A stretch of 64,000 nt of DNA from Bolinopsis microptera (lineage: Eukaryota; Ctenophora; Tentaculata; Lobata; Bolinopsidae): NCBI RefSeq assembly GCF_026151205.1, contig NC_087072.1, positions 2,375,375 through 2,439,374 on the forward strand. Reading direction: 5' to 3'. The notes beneath the pieces are model-generated. The model was not told the DNA's origin. It ran no database searches and saw nothing but the letters and a program-made list of their open reading frames with translations. This document shows positions 37,931 through 49,522 of the stretch, piece by piece. The position numbers and the translations under genes were made by a program. Positions within the stretch are counted from its first letter, which is position 1. Every line of letters starts with the position of its first letter.

Positions 37931-38114
37931 GAGGTGTACAAAGCCATGGATAACCTAAAACGAGACAGGGAAACTATTGACGGTATGATTAAGAGATCCA
38001 AAGAGCAAGCAGGTGAAATGAGTCCCATTGCATCCAGTATTCCTATTCTCAACTCCCAACTCAAGGAAGTGGTTCAACATCTCTCCTCTATCGATGCAAT
38101 CAAACCAGAGATCG
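37931..38114 (+). CDS. Spectrin-rod exon 7
   Basis: Acceptor GTTTTTCAG, donor GTTGGT, 61 codons plus one base. Helical, starting EVYKAMDNLKRDRETIDGMI. Ends in phase 1, matching the next exon. Confidence 0.8.
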
Positions 38115-38286
38115 GTTGGTTTCTTTTTCAAAATCATGTTTTAATTTCTTTTTATCAAAATGCCACTATTCAATAATTTGCACATATTAGCAATCGCGTG
38201 ATTCAACTGAATTTAACATAAACAGTGATGAACTGATTTCAAGAAATTGACACCGCGTATCTGAATATAACATGGTTGTTTTTCAG

Positions 38287-38728
38287 CATCATTCGCTCAA
38301 GAATGTGATGATGCCTGTGATCTGATGCTACTCCAAGCAGCTCCTAAGCTCCAGAGAGAAATTTTGAAATATCCCAAAGCAGTTGAAGAATCTGTTCAGG
38401 ATCTTGAAAAAACTGCAATTGATCGAAAGAAAGACATCGAAAATAAGATTCAGGAGCTGAAGGAAATAGATGATAAACTGGATAACTTTATCTCTGAGTT
38501 AGCTCGAAACAAAAAGGACTTCGACAGACAATCGTCAGAACCTACCCTACATCCTAAAACTAAAAAGCAACTGGTTGATGACTTCCAGAAAGTTCATCGT
38601 GCCCTCGAGAAGACCTTAAATAAGATAGACAATAAAATAGACGATTTCCTATCTGACTTGGAGGAAACACCATTCCTTAAACGAAGACTGCAGGAGGCGC
38701 GACAGAAACTGGATGATTTCGCATTATC
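38287..38728 (+). CDS. Spectrin-rod exon 8
   Basis: Acceptor TTTTTCAG, donor GTTAGT, 442 bp. Strongly helical and charged (ECDDACDLMLLQAAPKLQRE...), more than one repeat long. Begins in phase 1 and ends in phase 2, fitting both neighbours. Confidence 0.85.
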
Positions 38729-38856
38729 GTTAGTTCTTTAGATTTCTATCTTTTCTTTTCTTGTTCTGCTCTTGAGCGTTTTTTTAAAACAAACTTTCGT
38801 GATCATAATGTTATAGTATAACTTTAATACCGTCTTAAAATTCATTACAATTTTAG

Positions 38857-39028
38857 ATTGAATTCCGGAAGAGATTCCGCTGACAAGGTTGAAAGTATCC
38901 TGAAAAAGAACGAGAAGGAGAGACTTTCCATGATGGAGCAAGTTCTCCTACTGGATGAGGATCTTGAAGCTTTGGAGCCTATCTCGATAAATGTAGCTGC
39001 TGCTACTGCTCAATCACTGCAGAACATG
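38857..39028 (+). CDS. Spectrin-rod exon 9
   Basis: Acceptor AATTTTAG, donor GTATAG. One base completes a Ser codon, then LNSGRDSADKVESILKKNEK and 37 more residues. Ends in phase 0. Confidence 0.8.
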
Positions 39029-39126
39029 GTATAGAATCAAGAATGTAATCTTTTATCTTTTGTACTGAATTAGTTAATTGTCCCTTTTAATTTGTTATTT
39101 TCATCCTTCAATTAGAAACTTTTCAG

Positions 39127-39339
39127 ACACTCTCTGAGAGATGCGAGACCCTGAGACGAAGTCTGTCTGATCTGAAACTTGATCTGGACGACGTCGCTAG
39201 CGACATTCCAGCTGCAACCAAAAAGGAAATTGAGGAAGAACAAAACAAGCTATCTGAGAAGATGGACAGGATATCGGATAAGTTGAAGAATAGAGGGGAT
39301 GCTTTGGATGGAGTACTTCCTTTCATAACTTCGCTGCAG
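39127..39339 (+). CDS. Spectrin-rod exon 10
   Basis: Acceptor CTTTTCAG, donor GTTAGC, 71 codons, phase 0-0. Heptad-like charged helices (TLSERCETLRRSLSDLKLDL...). Confidence 0.85.
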
Positions 39340-39472
39340 GTTAGCTGAAATTAAAAACAGTATGTATTATATTGGAAATAAAACAATGCTGCAGGATCGT
39401 TGCAAATCAAGGACGAAAATGGTCGGAATTTTAAGTAAATAAGGCAACGATGTTACTTTATTATATTTTCAG

Positions 39473-40654
39473 GATATTGAGGCTGACGTTCTACCTTGGT
39501 TAGACGACATGTCTATGTCCATCGCATCCGAATCTGCCAAACCAGATACTCCTGAAGAAATAAAGGCAAAGATCGCCGCTGTCAAGGAGCTCTTGAAGGA
39601 CATAGAGGCCCACAAAATTGATTTGGACGATGTGGCCACGTTCGGAGAGAGTGCTCTGGAGCTGGTGACTTCATACGATCCTGATAAGATGTGCCAGAGT
39701 GCTGTAGATCTCGGAGTTCACCTCGAGGAAGTTCAGAAGAGGTACAACAATCTGAAGTTGCAATTGGATGACCTTGAGTGTGAGCTGACGAACCAAGAAG
39801 GTATCGCTCAAAAGCTTGCCGAGATTGCAAAATCGTTCGACAAAGTCCAGGAGTACACTGACAACATGCCCAAACCACGACTTCAAGAAGCCGAACTTGT
39901 GCAGTTCATGGCAGACATTGATGAAGAACTTGGAGATGTCTTTATCCTAGAGGAAAAGATGAGGGTCTTAGAGAACGAATATCCCAATTCTGCTTCCGAC
40001 CCAGCTGTTCGAGCTCAACTGGAAAAAATTAAAGAGACTAAGAAAACTCTCGAAGATAAGAAAGACGACCTCAGAGACAAAAGTGACATGTTGGATGCCT
40101 TGTCAGAGGACATGGCTGACATCAACAATGCCATCAAAAGCATTTCCCCCCAGAAGAACACTGTTCCTCTCACTGATCTGAAGAGTGTGGAGGACAATGA
40201 ACGGTACCAAGAGGATTTGGAGCCTAAGATCTCATCTCTGGAGGATAAGCTGGAGAAGTTGGAGGAGGTCCACGCTCGTATTTCTAAAGATTGCAATCCT
40301 GCTGATGTTAAGAAACTGCAGGCAAAGATTGATGATTTGAAGAAGAAGTGTAAGGACAAAGAGGAGAAGAAGAATGAGAAGATAGAGGAGCTAAAGAAAA
40401 CTAAGGATCATCTCCACAAATTTGATGATGCTTCCCAGAAACTATCAACTTGGCTAGAGAATCAGATTAATGAACTGAAGAATCAAGAACCTCCTTCAAC
40501 TTCATCCAATATCTTGAAGGAACAGCTAGATCAACACAATCAGTTTACCGATGATGTGCAGGATGAGGGTAAAGATCTTTTTAAGGATCTTCTGAAGATC
40601 GGTCAAGTCTTGAAGAACGACCTCTTGCAGAACGATAAACCTCTTAATGATAAG
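39473..40654 (+). CDS. Spectrin-rod exon 11 (large, 394 codons)
   Basis: Acceptor ATATTTTCAG, donor GTTTGC, phase 0-0, uninterrupted frame. Nearly four spectrin-repeat lengths. Helix-A Trp residues are visible in VLPWLDDMSM and KLSTWLENQINELK. A Lys/Glu-dense coiled segment lies near 40330-40420. Confidence 0.9.
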
Positions 40655-40790
40655 GTTTGCCATCAATTTAATTTTGTATTTAGTTCTTTATTGACAGTTC
40701 AACTTTATTTAATATGGTATAATTTTATCTTCTGCAGTTTTTGTTATTTTTGACACTGCAATAGTATCTAAACCATACTATTTCTTACAG

Positions 40791-40959
40791 ATCGCAGAGC
40801 TACAGAAGAAGTATGATAATCTGCTGAAGGACGCGACAAAGCGACAAGAAGAGCTTGAAGCGGCCATGATGGACGCGAGGAACATCAGGGATACCCTGGA
40901 CTACATCATGCCAGAACTCCTTGAGAAGGAAACCGAGCTTCTTAAAGCAGAGAAGCCAG
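40791..40959 (+). CDS. Spectrin-rod exon 12
   Basis: Acceptor TTCTTACAG, donor GTAAGA, 56 codons plus one base (phase 1 end). IAELQKKYDNLLKDATKRQE..., a helix-C then helix-A pattern. Confidence 0.85.
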
Positions 40960-41083
40960 GTAAGAAATAATATTGATAACTGAATAGAGGGTGCTTCGTT
41001 TTTTCTTCTAGTTTCTAACGTCGGATCTTCAGCAGGACAAGCTTGAAAATAAGTTACAATTGCTAACACGTTATATATTTCAG

Positions 41084-41430
41084 GTGCGGACTTAGAAACA
41101 GTCCAAAGTCAAGTAGAACACCACAAAGCTGACGCCCAGCAGCTCCAGTCTCACGCCCAGCTGATAGCCTCCCTTCGTGATCAGGAGGGTCTAGGCGAGG
41201 AGGATCAGGATCTCCTGGACGAGATCATGAACAAGTGGGACCGGTGTAACGAGCTGTCTGACGAGAGAAAGGAGGCACTTTCTGGTGCCTTCGACCAGAT
41301 CCTCGACTTCGAGAAGGCTCTGGCTGATGTTGGTAACTTCATGGATGCAGTGGAAGCTCAGCTGATCGAGAATGACGGTGTTCCCCTGAGTAACATTGAC
41401 ATCGTGGATGATATGATGGGTAAACACAAG
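41084..41430 (+). CDS. Spectrin-rod exon 13
   Basis: Acceptor ATATTTCAG, donor GTAAAT, 347 bp, phase 1 in and phase 0 out. Contains a full helix set with MNKWDRCNELSDERKEAL, the conserved helix-C Trp region of spectrin repeats. Confidence 0.9.
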
Positions 41431-41655
41431 GTAAATTAAAACCCAAAACTCCGATTTACCGCGGAGTTTCGGGGAAAGGAAACATCCGCGGTAAATCGGG
41501 GTTTGCGGTAAATTGGGGTTTTACTGTAAAGTGTAATAGTTGAAATGTAACGACCCTTATTTTGTTGTGATATGCTCAGCCTTAATTTTAAACAACTCAT
41601 GAAAGTTTCACGCGGAATCTAATTTAACTGCAAGCTAACAATATGCAACACCCAG

Positions 41656-41806
41656 GTGATACAAGATGCTATATTAACAAAGTCAGCAGACGTGGAATTT
41701 GTGAACAATCTTGGTGACAACTACAAGAACGTGACAGACCCAGATCAAGCTGCTATTATCGCAGATAAGCTTGAGGAGTTGAATAAGAAGTGGGACTGGC
41801 TTTTAG
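41656..41806 (+). CDS. Spectrin-rod exon 14
   Basis: Acceptor ACACCCAG, donor GTATGT, 50 codons plus one base. Ends KLEELNKKWDWLL, a helix-C Trp motif. The phase 1 end matches the next exon. Confidence 0.85.
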
Positions 41807-42136
41807 GTATGTTTTCATGTTTGCTGGGTAGTGTTTTTGGGTATCTAGGGATGGGTTAAAATTCTGGGAAATTAATTTAACGATCGGGTGATTATTTAAA
41901 CAGTTTCATTTATTTGGTAAGTAATTTGGTTAGTAATGGGTTAGTAATTAAGTAGTAATTTGGTTAGTAATCAAGCCGAGATGAACCAAAAAACTTCAAA
42001 ACTTTCTGATTGCATATAAGGTGTTTGGTCATTGCATGGGTTACTGGAATTATCGACTAAATATTACTTTTTAATTGAAGATATGAAGATTAAACAGGTT
42101 TTTAAACGCAACTTATTCATATTATTAATATCCTAG

Positions 42137-42253
42137 AACTCAGTGCTTCAACTCAACATTGGTCTATTGTAGAAAAGACAAAACTGATTGATTTAGCCCA
42201 AAAGATTCTAGACAGACAAAACTATCTGGATGACCAGGCTCTGACTGACGAAG
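42137..42253 (+). CDS. Spectrin-rod exon 15, last before the alternative block
   Basis: Acceptor ATATCCTAG, donor GTGACT, reading ELSASTQHWSIVEKTKLIDL and 18 more residues, phase 1 in and phase 1 out. It can splice in frame to 42655, to 42776, to 49523 or directly to 52417, so it is a branch point. If the donor is skipped the frame ends after seven further residues (stop at 42276). Confidence 0.75.
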
Positions 42254-42654
42254 GTGACTACAAACTAATAATTTGACAAACATTCTGACAACAGTGTAAC
42301 ATTACACCGCTTTATTCTGACAACAGTGTAACATTATGCCGCTTTATCTCGATTCTATAACAATACGATTATTTTATTTACATTTTACTGACCATATTTT
42401 TTAGATATTATACATTCATCCAATATCTTTCATTCAGAATGATTTTTTTAAATCTTCATCTTGGGCGCTTGCTTTTATTTACTCCTTGCAGTTGACTTTT
42501 TGATCTGTCAGTCACCATTAAAATAATTGCAATAACCTCCGTCTTTGGCGTAAAGCTTAATAGTTAATTGCGCTCGAATTTTGTAGTGCATCTCATGAAT
42601 CTGGTTGTGTTCGGGAACACTAATCATCAAAGAATCACTGCTTCATTGAAACAG
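42254..42654 (+). other. Intron, no feature seen
   Basis: AT-rich, with one short direct repeat (ctgacaacagtgtaacatta, 42285-42340). Ends in a weak acceptor at 42655. Confidence 0.4.
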
Positions 42655-42728
42655 ATGAGGACCCTACTGTAGATCAGCTGATTGGGTGGTTGTTTTCTCC
42701 TGGAGACCCCATTTATCTTCTTGCATAA
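42655..42728 (+). CDS. Possible alternative terminal exon
   Basis: After GAAACAG, in phase 1, it reads DEDPTVDQLIGWLFSPGDPI plus four residues, then TAA. The helix-A-like QLIGWL suggests a true coding piece. It would end the protein inside the rod. A chance ORF cannot be excluded. Confidence 0.35.
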
Positions 42729-42775
42729 AGCAAGCTTCTTAAGATAGGATTCACAGCTGTTGACAACTATTTCAG

Positions 42776-43117
42776 AACATTATAAAGTGTGTTGTGATGA
42801 ATCTAAAAAGAAGAAAAAGAAGAAAAGGAAGAATAAATTTAAAGGCAGCGATGAAAACGAAGAAAAAGACAAGACAATTGGTAACGTCAAAGATGAAAAA
42901 GAAAAACCGAAGAATTCTAAAGAATTTAAACCCATGAATGAAGAAGTTACAACTACCATGGCCTCCAATACTACTGCAACAACCTCAGAACGAAGGAAAA
43001 CCATATGCCTCTCCGTGGATTCCTCACACTTTCGAAGACAAAGCAGCACAACTCCATCCCCCGATAGTTTCCATCTAGGTAGTCGTGAAGGGAGTCCTTT
43101 AGGTGCTATCTATGAAG
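42776..43117 (+). CDS. Alternative-tail exon 1, Lys-rich
   Basis: Acceptor ACTATTTCAG, donor GTATGC, phase 1-1. Begins EHYKVCCDESKKKKKKKRKN, strongly basic, then Ser/Thr-rich with SFHLGSREGSPLGAIYE at the end. Likely start of a disordered, basic, microtubule- or acidic-partner-binding tail. Reading past the donor would stop at 43146. Confidence 0.7.
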
Positions 43118-43233
43118 GTATGCCTGGTGCTATTGGCTCTAGATAGATTTGCTAAATTAAAATATATTTCTTCATTATTGACAGATCATCGAATTAAACG
43201 TTCTTTACTTCATCGATTCACTGTACTCTTCAG

Positions 43234-43290
43234 ACTATTCTCCAGACAAACACAAAAAGAAGAAAGACAAATCTAAAAAAGATAAGAAAG
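43234..43290 (+). CDS. Alternative-tail micro-exon, Lys-rich
   Basis: Acceptor CTCTTCAG, donor GTCTAC, 57 bp, phase 1-1. Encodes DYSPDKHKKKKDKSKKDKK. The phase fits both neighbours. Confidence 0.65.
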
Positions 43291-43415
43291 GTCTACTACA
43301 TTACCTTATTTTTTACATTCTTGTTCACCGTTTAGAAATGTGCTGACAAATTTGAAACTTCTGAAATTCAGAGCTTGACTTTAATTTTATAATCTAACTT
43401 TTTTGTTTTAATCAG

Positions 43416-43523
43416 ACCGACCTAATGATCAAGACAGTACAGACAAGAGTAACAGAGTCACTGAACAGACTAACAAAACTAACAAAACTGAAAAAAATGA
43501 CAAGACTGACAAACCATCGACAG
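43416..43523 (+). CDS. Alternative-tail exon, Asn/Lys/Thr/Asp repeats
   Basis: Acceptor TTTTAATCAG, donor GTTTTA, 108 bp, phase 1-1. Encodes a polar run with repeated TNKT/DKTDK units. Confidence 0.65.
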
Positions 43524-43655
43524 GTTTTATTGTAATATTTAATATTTCTGCTTTTGTAAATTTTGCACTAAATTGGGAAAATGTTCACCAAATTTAAGCT
43601 CGTAAGGCCTAGGTAAATATCAGGTAATAATATTCTAAAACTATAAAAATTACAG

Positions 43656-46600
43656 TGTTGCCAAACAGTCAGTCAGATACTCAGTCAGATAGCTTAGTTC
43701 TTCCTCCTCGACATTCGTATAGCGTGGACCAGCCATCCATTTCTAACATTGATAAATGTCATCCTGAGGACCTTCCTGAGGGCATGCCGACTAGTTCAAA
43801 TGAACAACATAAAAGAAATGATAAGGAAACATATCCAATCCAAAATCCTTGTAAGGTTGCAGAGCTACACAAGAAAGAAACTGGTCACTCTCCAAAACAA
43901 GGTTACTCTCCAAACAGTTCTCAACGCGAACAGGGATCGTATCCAAAGAATGATGCGAGTACTGGTTCGTCGTCAATAAGGGATTCTTTTGAAGACAGGC
44001 CACTAGGTAGCAATTTATTGAGTGAACCTTCTAATACCATCGTACAGACTACAACCTAGAGATCAGAGCCATTCACCTGCTGAGGGTTCTCCTACTAGTT
44101 TTACCCCTTCAACCCATGCTTCCGGAGGTGCAGATAATGATAGCGACGCTGATTCTTCGCCTAATACTGATACTAAAACAAGCACGTCCCAAACACCTAT
44201 ATCTGAAAGAGGCCCTGAAACTAGAGTCCCTGATTTCAAATCAAAGATACCACGAGTGTACGATAACGATAAAGATAATCCGAATCCATGCAATTCTGTT
44301 CCTACTGCACCGGGAAATATACCTACAATGGGATCGAAGCGAGCGAAAAGAGTTTCCTTCGAAGACACGCCCAGCTGTAAATCCACTACAGATAGCGTTA
44401 AAAATTCTGAAGCAAAACCTAACAAACGGGATCTGAATAAGAATAATAAAGTGAAACCCCTTAAATCATTAATGCCATCCTTAGATTTGACAACTAATCA
44501 GGAACCAATACAAAGGGAGATTGACGGAGCTTGGACGAATCGACCAACAGCCCCAAGAAAACTTTCAGCAAATACCGAAAAGGCATGGACATCTCCGAAA
44601 GGAACTTTTAAAATTCCTCCTATCAATTTGAGAAGAAATTCAGTTTCCGGAATACCTTTTAATAGTGGTTCAACTGATTTTATTGCTTCTGATCCTAATC
44701 CTCAGTCGTTAGATCAGGTAAGGAGAAAAGGAATACATTCAGCTCCAGGCACTGAGCTAGAACCTGATCCATCCCAGAAACTACCGTTACGAGCTAGGAG
44801 TCCATCGTCACGGAATGCAAGCCAGAGACAACCTGCCCGTAAGTTTTCTAGTATTACGCCTAAGGAAAGTCAGAAAAGAGAAAAGAAAGTTTCGTTCGAG
44901 AATAATGCAGCGAATAGACGTGGTAAAAGTCACCGAATCGTGAAACCAAACCACTTGGTCGGACCTAAGGATAACATCTCTATATCTGATGGAGGATATG
45001 ATGGACCTGCAGGGAGAGTCACGCCACCTTCTTCTAGAAAATTCTCCTCTGGTTCCGAAATGGCCTGGACATCCATGAAAGGCACCCTTAAGATTCCTGC
45101 CATTCCAAGGAGAGTTTCATCGATATTATCTCCCGTGGATCCCACCGACAGCCGTAATGGAAATAATGAAATCTACTCACAAAATGATTCCACTCAATCC
45201 AAGAAAGGAGTCGTACCACAATCTGAAACGGCATCTTCTTCAAATAATTCAAAAGTATCCAAGACAAATCCAGCGAAAACTCGACCGAGAAAAAGAAGCA
45301 GCCCCAAAACCCCTCCAAGTGATACTCATCAGCAGGATTCAAGCGACGTGATACAAGAAGATTTAAAAGACCCTGATATGCAATCAGTTGTTCCGTCCAG
45401 GACAAGAAATAGATCAGGGTCTCCTCTCGCTGGATCAGCCACAGATCTATCTCGAAGATCCAATCCTTCAAAGGCTCCAACCACACAAGATACTTATTCC
45501 GAAATAAGAACGAATAGAGCTATTCTGCCTGAACCACAATTTACTGGAAACAAACCCAAGGAGATTGCTAGATGGGGAAAGGAGATGACTCTCAAAAATG
45601 AAGCTGTCATTAGGCCTGTTAAAGACCTTTATTCTTCAGATTCCAAGTCCTCAAATTGGAATCATGATGATCCTATTGACAATTCATCAAGCGAAAGACA
45701 ATCAGGAAAACTTGCCAAAGATCCCAGTTCTAATTCCAACACTTCGCACATTTCTGGATCTGTTAGTAATTCATTGGGCGAGTCTTCCACCAGTGTTCAC
45801 GGTATATCAAGTATCAAACTCATCGAAGATCTTTTCTCCTCTGATTCGGTGTCACTGGAATCAGAGAAAGAGTATAAGGTTCAACTGGCTAAAAAATCTC
45901 CCAAAATGTTCAGGAGGGAGTTATCCTCTGACCCTGAAATGGCTTGGACATCTTCTAGAGGAATTCCTCCAATCTCAAGAAGAATGTCAAGTACATTATC
46001 ACCAAGTGGTTCTGCCTTACCCGAAGAAACAACTAAATGTGATTCAATTGATGCTGATGTAATAAACCTACAGATCACAACTCAACCTGGAGATTCGTAT
46101 TCTAAAACTGCTCCCAACGAAGGCATGGTACCGAAATCTAAGTCAATAAGGAATAGATTCAAGAGCCCCACGAATGCTGTTGCTAACCCGGATACCAAGT
46201 CAGTAGGCCCCACTAATGAAAGAAGCAGGTCAAATTCGCCTGTTTTAGCATCAAAACCAGCTTCTTCACGAAGACCCCGGCGGTCATTTGGTTCGCCACC
46301 TTTTGAATCTTACGATGAATCTGATGCTTCAAAATCAGAAATAGGGGCAAGAATAACTCCTAGTCCAAGATTGAAGAAATCCCCCCATAGTCAAATGCAA
46401 GTTTTCATCCCAAAGCAAAAGAAAAAGCTGTCAGCAAAAATGCAGAATTTATCTCCAGAAAATGCCAAAGATGATGATATTGATGTACCAAAAAATGCCA
46501 ACGAAAATGATTATAAGACTGAAGTACCGAAACGTAATAGCAAAATTCGTGTTCCATCTAGTGGAGCTAGATTACCTTCAACAACATCAAAGCCGAAAGT

Positions 46601-48426
46601 TGTAGTTCCTCGGCCAGTGAGCAGTAGAATGTCTTCACCTTCCAAGTCCACTAATAAGGATCCAACAACATTATCTGCTCGTAACAGTAATGGGAACTCA
46701 TCGAGAAGTTCCAACCTATCTGGGAAACCACATCCTTCAAAAGCAAAATCACCGCAGATGACGGTTGTCATTCCAAAACTAAAACAGGGCGAAAGAGTGA
46801 AAGGAAGTGGACCATCACCATCGCCGAAGTCTAAAATTAAAAATGGATCAGCTATTGCACAAACTAGTAGGAATAAAGAACCTATCAGAAATCCCTGCTC
46901 TACTCCGCCACTGACAATATTGGGCCAACCACTTCCAACTGCTAGTTCTGATTCTACCGAGAAGGGAAACGTGACCCCTTCAGCGCATCACTATAGAGGT
47001 AGGACGTCTCCAAGAATTGCACTACCTACTCAATCTTCAACAACGTCTCCTTCAAAATCTCACCAGACGAGCTCTATTATACCCAAGCCAAAGGTTGCTC
47101 ACGCAGGAATCAGATTATCCCCGGGTATAAAATCTTTGATCTCTTCAACGAAATTACAAGCACCTCCATCAAAATCACCTCAGATGAACTTCAAGTCACG
47201 GTGGGACCCTACAGTCAAGAATTCTAGGGGGTCCCCTGATGTCAGACCATTTAGTCCCTCGTTAAAAACAGAGAGGCTTCCTTCGAAATCACCTCAGATA
47301 AAATTCAAGCCACGGTGGGACCCTACAGGCAAGAATTCTAGAGATTCCCACAAAACCAGATCGCCAAGTCCTTCATCGAAGGTTCAGGTGACTCCATCAA
47401 AATCACCTCAGATGAACTTCAAGTCACGCTGGGACCCTACAGTCAAGAATTCTAGGGGATCCCCTGATATCAGATCATTTAGTCCCTCGTTAAAAACAGA
47501 GAGGCCTCTTTCGAAATCACCTCAGATAAAATTCAAGCCACGGTGGGACCCTACAGGCAAGAATTCTAGGGGATCCCCTGATATCAGATCATTTAGTCCC
47601 TCGTTAAAAACAGAGAGGCCTCCTTCAAAATCACCTCAAATGACGTTCAAGCCACGGCGGGACCATTCATTAAAAAGTAGAAACGAATCTCTAAAATCCG
47701 AATCACGTAGTTCCCAGGAGTGGTCAACAAAAATTATTAGATCACAAACGAGATCACCTAAAATGAAGATCATGGTCCCAAAGCTGAGACAAAGTCCTGA
47801 ACGAGATAGAAAGCTTCTCTCTCGAACACGGATAAGTAATGATGCTACATTGATTTCACATAACTGTTCCAATGTAAGAACCCGACCTTTATCATTATCC
47901 GTAAGAGCTAGGTCACCAACTCTAAGTCCTGGTCGATTCATAGGGGACAGGGTGAGCCCTTCTCAGTTAACCCTCAGGTTAAGAACTCCTTCGCCCATCA
48001 GTGCGAGGGGACCATGGGATTCCTCCATAACAACACCAGAACCTAGATATGTGAGGAGTACTTCCCCCTCACCCATACTATCTCCGATCAGTCTACCCCG
48101 TGATAGACACTCCAGCTCAACAAGGTTTTGTACCAGCTGTCCTCCTGTTAGAACCGGACCAGTTCTATATACTTACAACTCATTTGCTATGGAGCCCAGA
48201 GTTCGATATAAGTCTCTTGAGGATCGACCACCATGGATATTGAACTTCAAGCCACGCCCTTTGTTCTCTGTGTTGACGCCTCTTGATGATATGAAGCATC
48301 GTAGAATGTCCATCAGAACGGCAGTAAGGCATGTAAGGAGTCCTACTTATTACACTTACAGAACGCGTTTTGCTTCTGCCCCAGCGGAAACAAGCTCTTA
48401 TCCTAACAGAAACTTGAGGTCCCCAG
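43656..48426 (+). CDS. Large alternative-tail exon: basic Ser/Pro-rich microtubule-binding-like region
   Basis: Acceptor AAATTACAG, donor GTTTGT, phase 1-1, about 1590 residues. Disordered, basic and rich in Ser-Pro. A block with AWTSxKGTxKIPxIxRRxSS recurs near 44580, 45060 and 45940. A family of SPQM/SPKM-xxxxPKxK boxes (46390, 46750, 47750) precedes a five-copy SKSPQM-F-SRWDP array (47160-47660). Three SxIP tetrapeptides in basic/Ser context (SKIP 44241, SGIP 44646, SIIP 47073) are candidate EB1-binding sites. The frame changes near 44055 by one base in the sense opposite to the other slips, an extra base or two missing. Likely a cytoskeletal tail alternative to GAS2. Confidence 0.8.
47160..47660 (+). 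repeat. Coding tandem repeat of about 117 bp, five copies
   Basis: Each unit encodes PSKSPQ(M/I)xFKxRWDPTxKN followed by SRGSPDxRSFSPSLKTER or a variant. Copies alternate between MNFKSRWDPTVKN and IKFKPRWDPTGKN, so the array grew as a two-unit block. Confidence 0.9.
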
Positions 48427-48557
48427 GTTTGTAGTCTAGTTGCCTTTGAAACTTCACTATCAATTATCTTGTCGATTTCCTGGGCGGTTCTTACTATACC
48501 TTTTCTTTGCGATATAAACATGAGCCGGTAACAATTGCCACTTTACCCCAGTTCCAG

Positions 48558-48802
48558 TGAATAAGACAGCGGCCCTGCCTCGTTATGATGAGAGTGAGAC
48601 TGACAGTTCGGTACAGGACCGTGAGGATCTGATTAAATTAGCTGAGGAGGAAGTTCTCGCTATTGAGACCCAATATGAACTTACGAACCCTAAAATAGAG
48701 CTGAGTGACATTTCCGAGAACACTGAACTAACTAATGAACTAAATAGTGGACAGATAATTGAAGAAGTTAATGTAGATATAACTGAACAAACAAATGAGT
48801 GA
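48558..48802 (+). CDS. Terminal exon of the alternative-tail isoform
   Basis: Acceptor CAGTTCCAG, phase 1 start (VNKTAALPRYDESETDSSVQ...), TGA at 48800. Acidic, in contrast with the basic exon before it. This ends an isoform without EF-hands or GAS2. No canonical AATAAA follows within a few hundred bases. Confidence 0.75.
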
Positions 48803-49522
48803 AGTGCTCGAAATTTTACGTAGTTTTAGACTTTTTATTTAGTTTAATATCTAATGTGTGGACGACAAACAGATAACAGACCAAAGCTTACAGTCAGACC
48901 AGATAACAACGTAGGTGTATATCTCTTTTTTCTCAGGAGGGAGAATTTTCGGTGGGAAAAATTGTGGGTTACCAAATGTTTCTAAGTCGTTCTGAACATA
49001 AATGAATTGAAGAGGGAACGGGTCTGGTTATAATATTTGATAACTTATATATAAGCAAATCACGACATAATATACCCTTTGTACTACTATTATTGCCGCG
49101 TCATTGATTGTTTATGTTATTTGTTTATTGTCATTATCATCATTATTATGCTTGGCTTTCATACCAGCCCCTCTAACCTACAATCATGTAACTCTATCTC
49201 ATACATCATGTCTGATGGTAATTCGACTAGACTGGTAGACAGCATTCTGAAAAATGCCAAGATCGCTAAAAACAAGGAGGAGTTTCCTACTTAGCCGTTT
49301 GCGTTGTTGTTAAGCGGAGGTTTAGACTTTTAGGCAAGCTAATTATTCCATACTCCGTGGACCATTAAATCATTTACTATGACGACTTATGTGCAATTAA
49401 CAATCTGTGAAGATATCTCACACTACGATTAAGCACATCGGCTTCGTTAATATTATTCGTCTAGCTTTTGCTTGTTACAAACCGATCATTCCTCGGGGTT
49501 GTTTTTGTATGACTGTACCCAG
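48803..49522 (+). other. Stretch between the tail end and the coiled-coil exon
   Basis: AT-rich. Probably a 3' UTR first, then intron or promoter. One small ORF at 49209-49294 (MSDGNSTRLVDSILKNAKIA plus KNKEEFPT) has protein-like composition but no GT donor; it is left uncalled. Confidence 0.4.

Noticed and set aside
49209-49294. Small ORF MSDGNSTRLVDSILKNAKIA...
   Set aside because: Protein-like composition, but no splice donor, no known match and a stop after 28 codons; not enough to call.
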